Positions 1 through 8,480 of a DNA stretch of 64,000 nucleotides are shown here, piece by piece; the first letter of the stretch is position 1, and each line of letters begins with the position of its first letter. The position numbers and the translations under genes were made by a program. The DNA comes from JBBQNR01 sp963774075 (GTDB lineage: Bacteria; Actinomycetota; Thermoleophilia; Solirubrobacterales; JBBDJG01): contig CAVZDP010000003.1 in the NCBI GenBank assembly GCA_963774075.1, positions 124,001 through 188,000 on the forward strand, given 5' to 3'. The notes beneath the pieces were generated by a model. The model saw only the letters and a program-made list of their open reading frames with translations. It searched no databases and had not been told where the DNA came from.

Positions 1-1
1 G

Positions 2-115
2 AAGAGCTCGAGCGACTCCAAGGGCTCAGGCGACTCCAAGGGCTCGAGCGACTCCACGGGCTCGGGCGACAAGGGCGTCTCCACGAAGTCGGAGTCAAAG
101 CGCTCCGGCGACTGA
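2..115 (+). CDS. C-terminal tail of a Ser/Gly/Asp/Lys-rich protein (partial)
   Basis: Only the last 37 codons are inside the window, in the frame that ends with TGA at 113-115. They encode a low-complexity tail made of repeats such as GDSKGSSDSTGSGD, ending SKRSGD. Such tails are usual for exported or surface proteins, but the domain that would give a function lies upstream of the window. A clear hairpin terminator follows about 35 nt later, which supports this as a real gene end. No function is assigned. Confidence 0.55.
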   Translation, partial: KSSSDSKGSGDSKGSSDSTGSGDKGVSTKSESKRSGD

Positions 116-148
116 GCCGCTCGGCGCCCTCCCAGCGAGCGAACGAAA

Positions 149-170
149 AAGGGGCCCTTTCGGGCCCCTT
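149..170 (+). terminator. Rho-independent-type hairpin
   Basis: A perfect 9-bp inverted repeat, AAGGGGCCC and GGGCCCCTT around a 4-nt loop TTTC. It is preceded by an A-run and followed by TTCTCC. It sits between the end of the partial gene at 115 and the end of the minus-strand gene at 230, so it could serve both directions. Confidence 0.75.
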
Positions 171-229
171 CTCCGTGGGGGGGTTCCACTTGTGCGGAAA
201 GTCGGGCGAGCGAGTCCGCCTGACTGAAA

Positions 230-931
230 TCAGTCTTCCTGCGGCTCGTCCCCAGGCTCTTCCTCGCCGCCCTGCTCGGCCTCGCCTCCCTGCTCGGCCT
301 TCCCGTCGGCCTCCTTGCCGCCTCCCTCTTCGCCATCACGCTTCTTGTCGCCCTCGTCCTCGCCGTCGTCCTCGTGCTCCGAGACGCACCTGCCGAAGGC
401 GTTGGGCTTGTTGGCGCTCGTGCCGTACTTGGCGCGGAAGGCCCTGACGTCGCCCTCGCGCTCGTCGCGACACGTCGAGACGGCCTCCCTGTGGGCACGC
501 TTCGCGGCCTTGACGTTCAGCTTGACGCAGTTCTTGAAGGCCTTGATGAGGCGGTGACCGTCGTCGCCGTCGTCGGCCTCGCTCGGGTCGCCTCCCTCGG
601 CGGGCTCACCCGCGGCCGGGGCATCCACCCCCACCGGGCGGCCCGACTGGGTCGCGGCCGGAGCGTACTTGTCCTCGAACTCCTGCACGTTCAGGGCAAG
701 CTCGGCCTTGCACTCGCGGGCCGCCACGCGCTTGAGGCGGCGGTTGTGGCGGCGGTTCTTCGACACGCACTTGCCGATCCCGCGCCCGTCACCCTTGTGC
801 CCGCCGTCTCCTGAGCGGAGCGCCTTACAGCGCTTCACGTCCTCCCTAGCTCCACCCTTCTCGTTCGCGGCGGCCGTTGCGGGCACCGCCAGCAGCGCGA
901 TCAGGGACAAAATCGTTGCCAGCTTCCTCAT
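230..931 (-). CDS. Secreted Cys-containing protein with acidic tail
   Basis: A 233-residue exported protein of unknown function. The N-terminus is a signal peptide (MRKLATILSLIALLAVPATA). The central part carries a motif of the form Cys, about 15-20 residues, F..KYG, then FGxCVS: FRAKYGTSANKPNAFGRCVS near residue 170 is the full copy and an FEDKYAP segment near residue 85 is a weaker one. The last 50 residues are almost only Glu, Asp, Gly and Lys. I chose the ATG at 931 because GAGGAGGAC lies 5 nt upstream; the TTG one codon earlier would be only 2 nt from it. A similar Cys tail ends the ELW-repeat protein at 24.2-25.8 kb. Confidence 0.8.
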   Translation of the reverse strand: MRKLATILSLIALLAVPATAAANEKGGAREDVKRCKALRSGDGGHKGDGRGIGKCVSKNRRHNRRLKRVAARECKAELALNVQEFEDKYAPAATQSGRPVGVDAPAAGEPAEGGDPSEADDGDDGHRLIKAFKNCVKLNVKAAKRAHREAVSTCRDEREGDVRAFRAKYGTSANKPNAFGRCVSEHEDDGEDEGDKKRDGEEGGGKEADGKAEQGGEAEQGGEEEPGDEPQED

Positions 932-1048
932 CAAGTCCTCCTCGGGTATGCCTCTTGAATCGGACGGCTCCGTGCCGTTCCTGACTCGAGAACGCTCCGG
1001 GCGGACAAAGGTTGGGCGCCTGGACGGGTGGCTCAGCGAGGCGAGCTG

Positions 1049-2257
1049 CTACCCGTCGAGGAACTTCTCTACCGCGGCCTGCTTCTCCGCCTCCGACACC
1101 TGGAGCGGGTTTGCGCCCGGGTCGATCGGGCGCAGGACCGTCGGCTTGATCGAGCCCCCGACCTCGGAGTCGAAGAACAGGGCGAGCAGGCCCGGGCCGG
1201 CCATGTCGGAGCGGACGGCGCGCGGAGCGTGCCAGGCGGCCCACGGCCAGTGCGGGAACGAGGCCGGGCTCATGATGCGTCCTCTCACCGCCTCGAGGAA
1301 CTTCTGCTGGCGGCGGGCGCGGGTGAGGTCGGACTCCTCGGGCGCGCAGATGTTCTTCCGGATCCGCACGATGTCGAGCGCCTGCCCGCCGTCGAGCGTC
1401 TCCTTCCCTCGCGACGGCTTGCACTGGCGCGGCGGCCCGTCGCACCCGAACGCCGGCCGCCGGCCCTCGAACTCCGACACGACGCAGTTGTCGAAGTTCA
1501 TCTTCACGCCGCCGAGCGCGTCGACGAACTTGGGGAAGCCCTTGAAGTCGACGAGCACGACGTGGTTGATCTCGACGCCGAGGAACTCCTTCACGGTGCG
1601 GATCATCAGCGGCGTGCCGCCGAACGCGAAGGCGGCGTTGATCTTCTCGGGGCCGTGGCCCGGGATGTTGGCGAGCGTGTCGCGCGGGATCGAAAGCCGC
1701 GCCGCCTTGCCGCCGCCGTAACGCATCAGCATGATCGTGTCGGCTCGGCTCGGGCCCTGCTCGCCGGGCCGGCGGTCGGACCCGATCACGAGGATGTTGT
1801 TCGCATTCGTGAGGAGGCTGCCGCCATCGTCGAGCTCGCGCTTGACCCGCTCGGGCATCTTGTCCGCCTGCATCTGGGCGCTGATCATGAAGAGGGTGAT
1901 GCTGAGCGCGGTCCAGCCGATCACGAACAGCACGACGAAGAGGAGCGCCCGCCGCCAGGTGATGCGCCGCGGCTTGGGCTCGGGCTCCGGCTCGATCCAG
2001 CGCCGCTCGGGCGGGCGAGGCGGAGCGGTTACGCCGCCGCCGGCCGGGTCGGGGCCACCCGGCCGATCCGGCCCCGCCTGCCCGGGCCGGGGCGCCACCT
2101 TCGTGCCCGCGCCCACCCCCGCCTGGCCCGCCGCCGTCCTCGGCGGCGCGGTCGGCTTTGCCTCAGGCGGCTCGAAGCGCCCTCGGTCCCGGTTGAATAG
2201 CCTGCTCAGGAAGCCTGGCCGGGAGCGATAAACGCGATATTCGGGTTTGTCGGACAT
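1049..2257 (-). CDS. LytR-CpsA-Psr (LCP) family cell-wall glycopolymer ligase
   Basis: A 402-residue type II membrane protein. A Pro/Arg-rich cytoplasmic N-terminus of about 90 residues is followed by one membrane helix (ALLFVVLFVIGWTALSITLF) and an extracellular LCP domain. Family hallmarks are visible: GSDRRPGEQGPSRADTIMLM, LSIPRDTLANIPG, KINAAFAFGG and GGVKMNFD, with the conserved Arg and Asp that bind the polyprenyl pyrophosphate. LCP proteins transfer polymers such as teichoic acid or arabinogalactan from a lipid carrier to peptidoglycan. The start ATG at 2257 begins MSDKPEYRVYR; the open frame further upstream would run into the divergent kinase promoter. Confidence 0.88.
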   Translation of the reverse strand: MSDKPEYRVYRSRPGFLSRLFNRDRGRFEPPEAKPTAPPRTAAGQAGVGAGTKVAPRPGQAGPDRPGGPDPAGGGVTAPPRPPERRWIEPEPEPKPRRITWRRALLFVVLFVIGWTALSITLFMISAQMQADKMPERVKRELDDGGSLLTNANNILVIGSDRRPGEQGPSRADTIMLMRYGGGKAARLSIPRDTLANIPGHGPEKINAAFAFGGTPLMIRTVKEFLGVEINHVVLVDFKGFPKFVDALGGVKMNFDNCVVSEFEGRRPAFGCDGPPRQCKPSRGKETLDGGQALDIVRIRKNICAPEESDLTRARRQQKFLEAVRGRIMSPASFPHWPWAAWHAPRAVRSDMAGPGLLALFFDSEVGGSIKPTVLRPIDPGANPLQVSEAEKQAAVEKFLDG

Positions 2258-2301
2258 CTGTCTGTGGCGGCCTCGGGCCGCTGTCGCGCCCGCCGAGCTT
2301 G

Positions 2302-2307
2302 TAATAG
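2302..2307 (+). promoter_or_regulatory. Putative -10 element of the ROK kinase gene
   Basis: TAATAG lies 7 nt before the ATG at 2315, with no Shine-Dalgarno sequence between. The spacing fits a leaderless transcript as seen at several other genes in this window. Confidence 0.35.
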
Positions 2308-2314
2308 TGACGAA

Positions 2315-3289
2315 ATGGCCAGCCGCACTCGCACGGTTATCGGACTCGACCTCGGTGGCACGAAGCTGCTCGCCGGGGCGATCGACGAGCGCCTCGGCGT
2401 CCACATGTCCGCCTACCGCGTCGTCAACGGCCTGGACCAAGGCCGCATGTTGGACTCGATCCAGGACGCCGTCGACGAGATCCGCGAGAAGGTGCCCGAC
2501 GTCGAGGGAGTCGGCTTCGGCATTCCCGCGCTGATGGACCAGCGCACGGGGGTCGCTGTCTCGGCCGTCAACGTGCCGTTCCAGGACCTCCCCTTCCGCG
2601 ACATCATGGCCGAGCGCCTCGGGCTACCGGTCTTCGTCGACAACGACGCCAACGTCGCGACGCTTGTCGAGTCGCGCTTCGGCGCCGCGCAGGGCTCAGA
2701 CCACGTCATCGGCCTCACGATCGGGACCGGCATCGGCGGCGGCATGGTGCTCGACGGCCGCGTCTATCGCGGCTACACGGGCGCCGCGGGCGAGCTCGGG
2801 CACATGGTCGTCGACGAGGACGGCCCGCGCTGCCAGGGCAACTGCCCCAACTACGGCTGCCTCGAGGCGGTCGCCTCGGGAATGGCGATCGGTCGCGAGG
2901 GCCTGATCGCGGGCCAGCAGGAGCCCGACTCGGCGCTTGGCGCGGCGGTCGCCGACGGGCTCGAGATCACCGGCCAGTTCGTGACCGACCTCGCGCACGA
3001 GGGCGACGAGGTCGCGCGCATGGTGCTCGGCCACATCGGCAGCAAGCTCGGTATCGGCCTGGCGAACATCGCCAACATCTTCAACCCCGAGGTGATCGTG
3101 CTCGGCGGCGGCGCGATGGCCGCCGGCGACTTCCTGCTCGCTCCCGCCCAGGACGAGATGAAGCGCCGCGCCCTTCGGCCGAGCCGCGACCAGGTTCGCA
3201 TCACGCGCGCCCGGTTCGGCGAGGAGGCGGGGATGCTGGGTGCCGCGGTGCTCGCGTTCGACGAGCTGGACCAGCGCGTCACGGCCTAG
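2315..3289 (+). CDS. glk: ROK family glucokinase
   Basis: A 324-residue ATP-dependent sugar kinase, most likely phosphorylating glucose at C6 for glycolysis. The N-terminal phosphate-binding loop is IGLDLGGTKLLAG, the second is LTIGTGIGGGMVLDGR, and the catalytic Asp lies in FVDNDANVA. The ROK zinc-binding segment is present as GELGHMVVDEDG followed by CQGNCPNYGCLEAVAS, with His and three Cys. Length is normal for the family. The ATG at 2315 is preferred over an upstream in-frame ATG at 2264 because the N-terminus then starts directly before the first kinase strand. It is transcribed divergently from the LCP gene. Confidence 0.9.
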   Translation: MASRTRTVIGLDLGGTKLLAGAIDERLGVHMSAYRVVNGLDQGRMLDSIQDAVDEIREKVPDVEGVGFGIPALMDQRTGVAVSAVNVPFQDLPFRDIMAERLGLPVFVDNDANVATLVESRFGAAQGSDHVIGLTIGTGIGGGMVLDGRVYRGYTGAAGELGHMVVDEDGPRCQGNCPNYGCLEAVASGMAIGREGLIAGQQEPDSALGAAVADGLEITGQFVTDLAHEGDEVARMVLGHIGSKLGIGLANIANIFNPEVIVLGGGAMAAGDFLLAPAQDEMKRRALRPSRDQVRITRARFGEEAGMLGAAVLAFDELDQRVTA

Positions 3290-3333
3290 GACCGGCGCAG
3301 ACCAGCGGCGTCACGGCCTTGCGGCCGGCGCAG
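3269..3333 (+). repeat. Imperfect tandem duplication at the 3' end of the kinase gene
   Basis: About 32-34 bp (GACCAGCG-CGTCACGGCC-..-GGCGCAG) spanning the last codons and stop of the kinase gene (3269-3300) is repeated directly at 3300-3333 with a few changes. The second copy is noncoding. Confidence 0.65.
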
Positions 3334-3411
3334 CCCAGCGCATCGCGGCCCGACGCCTCGGGAACTCGGCCAGACCGGGGTGCCACTTCGGCCACCTCAC
3401 CAGACGGCCAA

Positions 3412-3427
3412 CTCAACGGATGTTGAG
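3412..3427. promoter_or_regulatory. Small palindrome upstream of the RTX-like gene
   Basis: CTCAAC-GGAT-GTTGAG is a perfect 6-bp inverted repeat 65 nt before the start at 3493. It may be an operator or a short hairpin; its role is not shown by the sequence. Confidence 0.3.
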
Positions 3428-3492
3428 ATAGGGATCGAACACGTGGTGGTACTCACCAGATGCATGCCCACATCCCGTCAAGGAGGACCGGA

Positions 3493-4443
3493 ATGAACAA
3501 CCCCAGGCAGGCCGTTCGTGGTGGTTACCGACAGAGCCGTTCTCGTAACGGAGCTGCCGGTCGCCCCATCGCCGGCGCTGCCGCCTGCCTACTGCTCGCG
3601 TCTTTGCTGATGCTGACCCCCGGAGCGGGCGCCGACGTCACGGTTCCGCAGGTCAACCTGCCGATCGCGCCGCCCACCACAGAAGCTGCCGCCAACCTGC
3701 CAACCGTCACGATCGACGAGGTGAAGGTGCTGGGGCCGAGCACCGTGCGCGTTTACGGGACCGTCGATCCGAACGGACTCGACACCAACGTTCAGCTCCA
3801 GTACGGCACCGGTGGAGTGCTCGACCTGAAGTCGACCGAGGTCGAGATCGGCGCATCGCTCGAGCCGGTCAAGTTCGTGCAGGACCTGGTCAACCTGAAG
3901 CCGGGGAGCGGCTACGACCTGTACGTGTCGGCGGCAACACCTCTCGACTCGACAACGAGCACGAGGGCGAGCTTCTTCACCGGCCATGACGTGTACGTCT
4001 CGCCCATTACAGGCCAGACGGCGGGAGCCGGAGCGACGAAGAAGACCAGGTGCACGATCGTCGGCACGGCGAAGCGTGACCGCATCACCGGGACATCGAA
4101 GCGCGACGTCATCTGCGGCCTCGGCGGCAACGATGTCATCCGCAGCCGGGGCGGGAACGACCTCGTCCTCGGCGGCAAGGGCGGCGACAGCCTGATCACG
4201 TCCGCCGGGCGTGACGAGCTGCGCGGCAACAGTGGCAACGACCGCCTCTCGGGCGGAAGCGGCAACGATCGCCTCTTCGGCGACAACGGCCGTGACCGTC
4301 TATCCGGCGGCCCAGGCCGTGACCGCGTCCGTGGCGGCAAGGGCCGCGACCGCGCGCAGGGCGTGACCAAGAGCGACCGAGTAGCTCAGGTCGAGCGGGT
4401 GGGGCAGAACCGCTCGGTCTCAGCGAAAGGTTTTCGCCGCTAG
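3493..4443 (+). CDS. Exported RTX-like (hemolysin-type Ca-binding repeat) protein
   Basis: A 316-residue secreted protein. An Arg-rich n-region and hydrophobic core (AAACLLLASLLMLTPGAGA) form a long signal peptide. Residues ~55-165 resemble a fibronectin type III-like fold (VRVYGTVDPNGLDTNVQLQY). Residues ~200-290 contain eight or so nonapeptides of the GGxGxDxLx type, for example GGNDVIRSRGGNDLVLGG and GGSGNDRLFGDNG, which in this family wind into a calcium-binding beta-roll. The Arg-rich form of the repeats (GRDRVRGGKGRDRAQG) is common in actinobacterial versions. The ATG at 3493 is fixed by AAGGAGGA at 3480-3487. Confidence 0.85.
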   Translation: MNNPRQAVRGGYRQSRSRNGAAGRPIAGAAACLLLASLLMLTPGAGADVTVPQVNLPIAPPTTEAAANLPTVTIDEVKVLGPSTVRVYGTVDPNGLDTNVQLQYGTGGVLDLKSTEVEIGASLEPVKFVQDLVNLKPGSGYDLYVSAATPLDSTTSTRASFFTGHDVYVSPITGQTAGAGATKKTRCTIVGTAKRDRITGTSKRDVICGLGGNDVIRSRGGNDLVLGGKGGDSLITSAGRDELRGNSGNDRLSGGSGNDRLFGDNGRDRLSGGPGRDRVRGGKGRDRAQGVTKSDRVAQVERVGQNRSVSAKGFRR

Positions 4444-4553
4444 CGCGGGAGAAGACCAGGAGCGAGCGCCGTCGCCGTCCCGCACCGGCGGCGGCGCCGC
4501 TCCGGCCGATAGCCGCGGCGGGGGTGACGGCTCGGCGCCGCGTCGCGCCTCGA

Positions 4554-4559
4554 TAGCCT
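4554..4559 (+). promoter_or_regulatory. Putative -10 element of rsmI
   Basis: TAGCCT lies exactly 7 nt before the GTG start at 4567. There is no Shine-Dalgarno sequence, consistent with a leaderless mRNA. Confidence 0.4.
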
Positions 4560-4566
4560 CGCCGGG

Positions 4567-5370
4567 GTGAGCGGCAAGCTCGTCATCTGCCCCACCCCGA
4601 TCGGCAACCTCGGCGACGTCAGCCTGCGCGTGCTCGACGCGCTGCGCGAGGCCGACGTGATCGCCTGCGAGGACACGCGCCAGACGCAGAAGCTGCTTAA
4701 CCGTCACGGCATCGACGCCCGTCTCGAGCCCTACCACGAGCACAACGAGCGCCGGCGCGCCGGGGAGCTGGTGCGGCGGATCGAGCGCGGCGAGGTCGTC
4801 GCGCTGGTGAGCGACGCGGGCACGCCGGCGATCTCCGACCCGGGCTTCGTTCTGGTGCGCGCGTGCCACGAGCTCGGCCTGCCGGTCGAAACGCTTCCGG
4901 GACCGTCGGCCGTCCTGACGGCGCTCGTCGCGTCGGGGCTCCCGGCCGAGCGCTTTCGCTACACCGGCTTTCTCCCCCGCCGCAAGGGCGAGCTTCGGCG
5001 CGAGCTCGAGCGCCCTAGCGAGACGCTCGTCGCCTACGAGTCCCCGCGCCGGCTCGCGGCGACGCTGGCGCTGCTGGCCGAGATCGACCCGGAGCGGCCG
5101 GTCGCGGTCTGCCGCGAGCTGACGAAGCTCCACGAGCAGGTCGCGCGCGGCACCGCCGTCGAGCTGGCGCGCAAGTTCGCGCGCGGCACACGCGGGGAGG
5201 TGACGCTCGTGATCGGTTCCGCGCAGGATGGCCCCGGGATCGAGCTCGCTCCCGCCCGCGACGCGGTCGAGCGCCTCGTCGAAGCGGGCGCCCGCCGGCG
5301 TGCGGCCGCGCGGGTCGTCGCCTCGCTAACCGGCATCTCCGCCAACCGCCTCTACCGTCCAGAGGAATAG
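4567..5370 (+). CDS. rsmI: 16S rRNA (cytidine-1402-2'-O)-methyltransferase
   Basis: A 267-residue SAM-dependent methyltransferase of the tetrapyrrole methylase fold that 2'-O-methylates C1402 in the 30S decoding centre. Diagnostic motifs are present in order: LVICPTPIGNLGDVSLRVL at the N-terminus, CEDTRQTQKLLNRHGI, SDAGTPAISDPGFVLV, LPGPSAVLTALVASGLP, YTGFLPRRKGE and YESPRRLAATL. Length is slightly short of the usual 280 residues. The GTG start directly precedes the first strand. The next gene starts 12 nt downstream but has its own -10 element. Confidence 0.95.
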   Translation: MSGKLVICPTPIGNLGDVSLRVLDALREADVIACEDTRQTQKLLNRHGIDARLEPYHEHNERRRAGELVRRIERGEVVALVSDAGTPAISDPGFVLVRACHELGLPVETLPGPSAVLTALVASGLPAERFRYTGFLPRRKGELRRELERPSETLVAYESPRRLAATLALLAEIDPERPVAVCRELTKLHEQVARGTAVELARKFARGTRGEVTLVIGSAQDGPGIELAPARDAVERLVEAGARRRAAARVVASLTGISANRLYRPEE

Positions 5371-5373
5371 AAT
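5368..5373 (+). promoter_or_regulatory. Putative -10 element of the methyltransferase gene
   Basis: TAGAAT overlaps the rsmI stop codon and lies 8 nt before the TTG start at 5382, suggesting a leaderless TTG-initiated transcript. Confidence 0.35.
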
Positions 5374-5381
5374 CGCTCGCC

Positions 5382-6221
5382 TTGGACCTCGCCGAATACC
5401 GTCAGAAGAGCCTCGATACCTGGAACCTGATGGCGCGCGGCTGGGACCGCCGGCGCAAGTGGATGTGGGACGTCAGCCGCCCGGTCGCAGAGTCGCTGGT
5501 CGCGAGGCTCGATCCGCAGCCCGGCCAGACGATCCTCGAGCTCGCGGCCGGCACGGGTGAGACCGGCTTCGCGGCGGCGCGGGAGCTCGGCGACGACGGC
5601 AGGCTGATCCAGACCGACTTCTCCCCCGAGATGGTCGAGGCGAACAAGCGCGGCGCCGCCGAGCTCGGCCTCTCCACGATGGAGGTGCGCGTGATGGACG
5701 CCGAGAGGATGGATCTCGAAGACGACAGTGTCGACGGCGTCCTCTGCCGCTGGGGCTACATGCTGATGGCCGATCCCGCCGCCGCCCTCTCCGAGACGAG
5801 GCGTGTTCTGCGCGACGGCGGAAGGCTCTCGTTCTCGGTCTGGGGCGAGCCCGAGCGCAACCTCTGGGCCGCGCTGAGCGGCGCGGCGTTCGTGCAACAC
5901 GGCCACCTGCCGCAGCCGCAGCCGGGCGACCCCGGCATGTTCTCGATGGGAAGCGACGAGCGCATCCGGGAGCTCGTGACCGGCGCGGGCTTCGCCGATC
6001 CCGACATCGAAGAGGTGCCGGTCCAGTGGCGCTTCGACGACTTCGACGCCTACTGGGACTTCCTCGGCGAGCTCGCGGGTGCGATCGCGATGGTGCTGAA
6101 GACGCTGCCCGACAGCGAAATCGAGGCCGTGCGCGAGTCGCTGCGCGAATCGACCTCGAGCTATGCCTCCAGCGACGGCCTCGTGCTCGAGGGCGTGGCT
6201 AAGAACGTTCTCGCGACCTAG
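5382..6221 (+). CDS. Class I SAM-dependent methyltransferase (UbiE/Methyltransf_11-like)
   Basis: A 279-residue small-molecule methyltransferase. Motif I is ILELAAGTGETGFAAA, followed by the acidic residue after strand 2 (IQTDFSPEMVEAN), motif II around VMDAERMDLEDDSVDGVLC, and the post-motif LSETRRVLRDGGRLSFSVWG. The substrate cannot be read from sequence; related proteins act on quinones, lipids or unknown metabolites. The only suitable start is TTG at 5382, 12 nt after rsmI. Its 3' end overlaps the convergent protease gene by 4 nt. Confidence 0.85.
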   Translation: MDLAEYRQKSLDTWNLMARGWDRRRKWMWDVSRPVAESLVARLDPQPGQTILELAAGTGETGFAAARELGDDGRLIQTDFSPEMVEANKRGAAELGLSTMEVRVMDAERMDLEDDSVDGVLCRWGYMLMADPAAALSETRRVLRDGGRLSFSVWGEPERNLWAALSGAAFVQHGHLPQPQPGDPGMFSMGSDERIRELVTGAGFADPDIEEVPVQWRFDDFDAYWDFLGELAGAIAMVLKTLPDSEIEAVRESLRESTSSYASSDGLVLEGVAKNVLAT

Positions 6222-7078
6222 TCGCGCCCGGACCGCGATGGCGCCGTCGGCGTAGCCGGCAGCGGCTCACGGTAAGGAATCGGCACGTACTGAACGGACG
6301 GCCGCAGACGGCCGAGCTGCGGATAGAGGTCCATCAGGGCGAACGCCTCCTCGGGCAGCTCCTTCGATACTGGTAGCCCGATCTGGGCGAGCGTCTCGAA
6401 GGTGAGAGGGTAGTCGTGCGTCCACTTCCCGGAGGTGAGATCCGCGGCGATCTTCTCCGCCCGATCCTCCGGAAAGTCGTCGAGCAGCACGTTCATGACG
6501 AATTCCTTGACCTGAGTCTGCGCCTTCCGCGCGATGTCGGCGAGGATCAGCGTCTCGTCGTTCACCCGCTCGGCCGGCTTGCTCTCGGCGGCGTAAAGGA
6601 TCGACACCGCCGGCCACTGACCGATCTGTGGATCGACCGGCCCGAGCACCGCGTTCTCGTCCATCAGGATCTCGTCGGCGGCCAGCGCCAGCATCGTGCC
6701 GCCCGACATCGCGTAGTGCGGCACGACCACAGTGACCTTGGCCGGATGGCGATGCAGGGCGCGGGCGATCTGCTCTGAGGCGAGCACGAGCCCACCGGGG
6801 CTGTGCACCACCAGGTCGATCGGGACGCTGTCGGGCGTGAGGCGCACCGCTCGCAGCACCTGCTCTGAGTCCTCGACGTCTATGAAACGCCGCAGTGGGA
6901 TGCCGAGCAGGCTGACCGACTCCTGCCGGTGGATCAGGGTGATCACGCGCGAGCCCCGCTTCCGCTCGAGGCGCTGGATCGCCCTGTAGCGACGTCCGGC
7001 CAAAACCCGCTGCTGGATCGGCGGGATGAGGAACACGAGGAAGAAGAGCAGGAAGACGAACTCGCTCAGACCGGGCAC
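6218..7078 (-). CDS. Membrane-anchored ClpP-fold serine protease (SDH family)
   Basis: A 286-residue protein of the serine dehydrogenase proteinase (SDH) branch of the ClpP/crotonase fold. An N-terminal membrane helix (EFVFLLFFLVFLIP) precedes the protease core. Visible elements are VITLIHRQESVSLLG, DLVVHSPGGLVLASEQIARAL, the nucleophile-like Ser in HYAMSGGTMLALAADEI, and VLGPVDPQIGQWPA. Such proteins probably degrade membrane or peripheral proteins. The longer open frame lacks a sensible start. I chose the GTG at 7078 because TATCCT with a TTGTTT 16 nt further up lies 7 nt before it on the minus strand. Confidence 0.8.
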   Translation of the reverse strand: MPGLSEFVFLLFFLVFLIPPIQQRVLAGRRYRAIQRLERKRGSRVITLIHRQESVSLLGIPLRRFIDVEDSEQVLRAVRLTPDSVPIDLVVHSPGGLVLASEQIARALHRHPAKVTVVVPHYAMSGGTMLALAADEILMDENAVLGPVDPQIGQWPAVSILYAAESKPAERVNDETLILADIARKAQTQVKEFVMNVLLDDFPEDRAEKIAADLTSGKWTHDYPLTFETLAQIGLPVSKELPEEAFALMDLYPQLGRLRPSVQYVPIPYREPLPATPTAPSRSGRD

Positions 7079-7085
7079 GGCGGAG

Positions 7086-7091
7086 AGGATA
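7086..7091 (-). promoter_or_regulatory. Putative -10 element of the SDH-family protease gene
   Basis: On the minus strand TATCCT is 7 nt before the GTG at 7078, with TTGTTT 16 nt further upstream as a plausible -35. This decides the start of the gene. Confidence 0.45.
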
Positions 7092-7220
7092 AGCGGCTTC
7101 GCTTTGAAAACAACTCTCGCGAGGCTGTGACGCCTGCGTCTCAGAGCGCGCGCAGCGGCCCGATGCCGCCCGTGGGGGGCGCTAGGGTCGGCCGCGTTGG
7201 CGAACGGCAAGGAGGCTTCG

Positions 7221-8480
7221 ATGAGGCTCTGGTCATGGAAGGTCGTGGCGGCGGGCGTGGTGAGCGCGGCGCTCGTGGGAGGCACGGCGCCGGGCGGTGG
7301 CGTGGGCGTGGCGCTCGCCGCGCCGGGATGGACCTGGCCGGTGCGGGGTCCGGTGCTGACTCCGTACTCGAACGACAACTCGCGGCCCTACGCGGGCGGG
7401 ATGCACCGCGGCGTCGACATCGGGGCGGCGGCGAGGACCGAGGTCGTGGCGGCGACCGCGGGTGAGGTCACCTACGCGAGTCAGCTCGGCAGCTCGGGCC
7501 TGGTGGTCGCGATCGCCGCGGCCGACGGGCGCCACGTCACGACCTACCTGCACCTGGGAGTTGTGGCGGTAAACCGCGGCGCACGCGTGGAGCAGGGACA
7601 GCGGATCGGCGAAGTAGGCACGACCGGGAAGCGCTCGGCCGCGGAGCCTCACCTTCACTTCGGCGTTCGGCTCGCGGGCGAGGAGCGCGTCTACGTGGAT
7701 CCGCTCGCGCTCTTGCCGTCGCTCGGCGACGCGGCGGCGCCCGAGGTTGCACCTGTTGCCGCCCCGTCGCCCGCGAAGGCGCAGCGAGCGCCAGTGCCTG
7801 CCGGTCCGGCCCCGCGGCCCCTTCGGCGGCGAGAGCGCGGCCAACCGCTCGGGAGGAGAGAGCGTTCGCGTTCGCCGGCGCCGGTCGCGGTCACCGTTCC
7901 CGCGGTACGCGCGCGTGCTGTCCCCACCCATGGGCCGGCCGCTCGCTCGGCCGGTCGGGTGACGGCCTCGCGGCCACATGAGACTCGCGGCGTCGACAAA
8001 CCGCCGCACGGGCCGCAGGCGCTTTCCGGGCGCAGCACCGAGGTGCGCGAGCCGCTGACGGCCTCAAAGCCCTTCCGTCCCGAGCCGGCCGAGCGAGACG
8101 GCCTCGGCAGGCTGATCGCGGCGGGCGGCTTTGCGCTCCTGCTCGTCGCGCTCTTCGGTCGCGCTCTCCTGCGCCGGCCTGCCGTGCGTGCGGCTAGCGA
8201 AGCGGCGCGGCCAGGCTACGCATGGCCCGCCGCAGGCGACTCGCCCGCGGCTCCAGCTCCAGCTCTGCCCGCAGGTGGAGCGAGCGAAGGTCGAGCAGCT
8301 CGACGAGCTGGCCCGTGGGGCGGAACGGGTCCGCAACCGTCTGGCGAGCCTCGAGCGAGCGTGCCGCCAGCACCGTGCCGTCAACCTCCGCGACGAGCAG
8401 CGGCTCCTCGGGGGCGGACCGGCCCTCCAAATCGGCAAGCCGGCGGATCGCGGCGGCGTCGCGGGGTTGAGCGCGCCTGA
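7221..8480 (+). CDS. Secreted M23 family zinc metallopeptidase (LytM-like)
   Basis: A 419-residue peptidoglycan endopeptidase-like protein. A signal peptide (residues 1-34) is followed by the M23 domain at ~38-150. Its zinc ligands are visible: His and Asp in MHRGVDIG and the second His pair in PHLHFGVRL. Next come a long Pro/Arg/Ala-rich linker and a membrane helix near residue 300 (LIAAGGFALLLVALFGRALL). The start ATG has AAGGAGG at 7209-7215, and TAGGGT at 7183-7188 may be its -10. The last ~95 codons overlap the opposite gene at 8194-8619 and look like read-through low-complexity sequence, so the biological C-terminus is less certain. Confidence 0.85.
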   Translation: MRLWSWKVVAAGVVSAALVGGTAPGGGVGVALAAPGWTWPVRGPVLTPYSNDNSRPYAGGMHRGVDIGAAARTEVVAATAGEVTYASQLGSSGLVVAIAAADGRHVTTYLHLGVVAVNRGARVEQGQRIGEVGTTGKRSAAEPHLHFGVRLAGEERVYVDPLALLPSLGDAAAPEVAPVAAPSPAKAQRAPVPAGPAPRPLRRRERGQPLGRRERSRSPAPVAVTVPAVRARAVPTHGPAARSAGRVTASRPHETRGVDKPPHGPQALSGRSTEVREPLTASKPFRPEPAERDGLGRLIAAGGFALLLVALFGRALLRRPAVRAASEAARPGYAWPAAGDSPAAPAPALPAGGASEGRAARRAGPWGGTGPQPSGEPRASVPPAPCRQPPRRAAAPRGRTGPPNRQAGGSRRRRGVERA

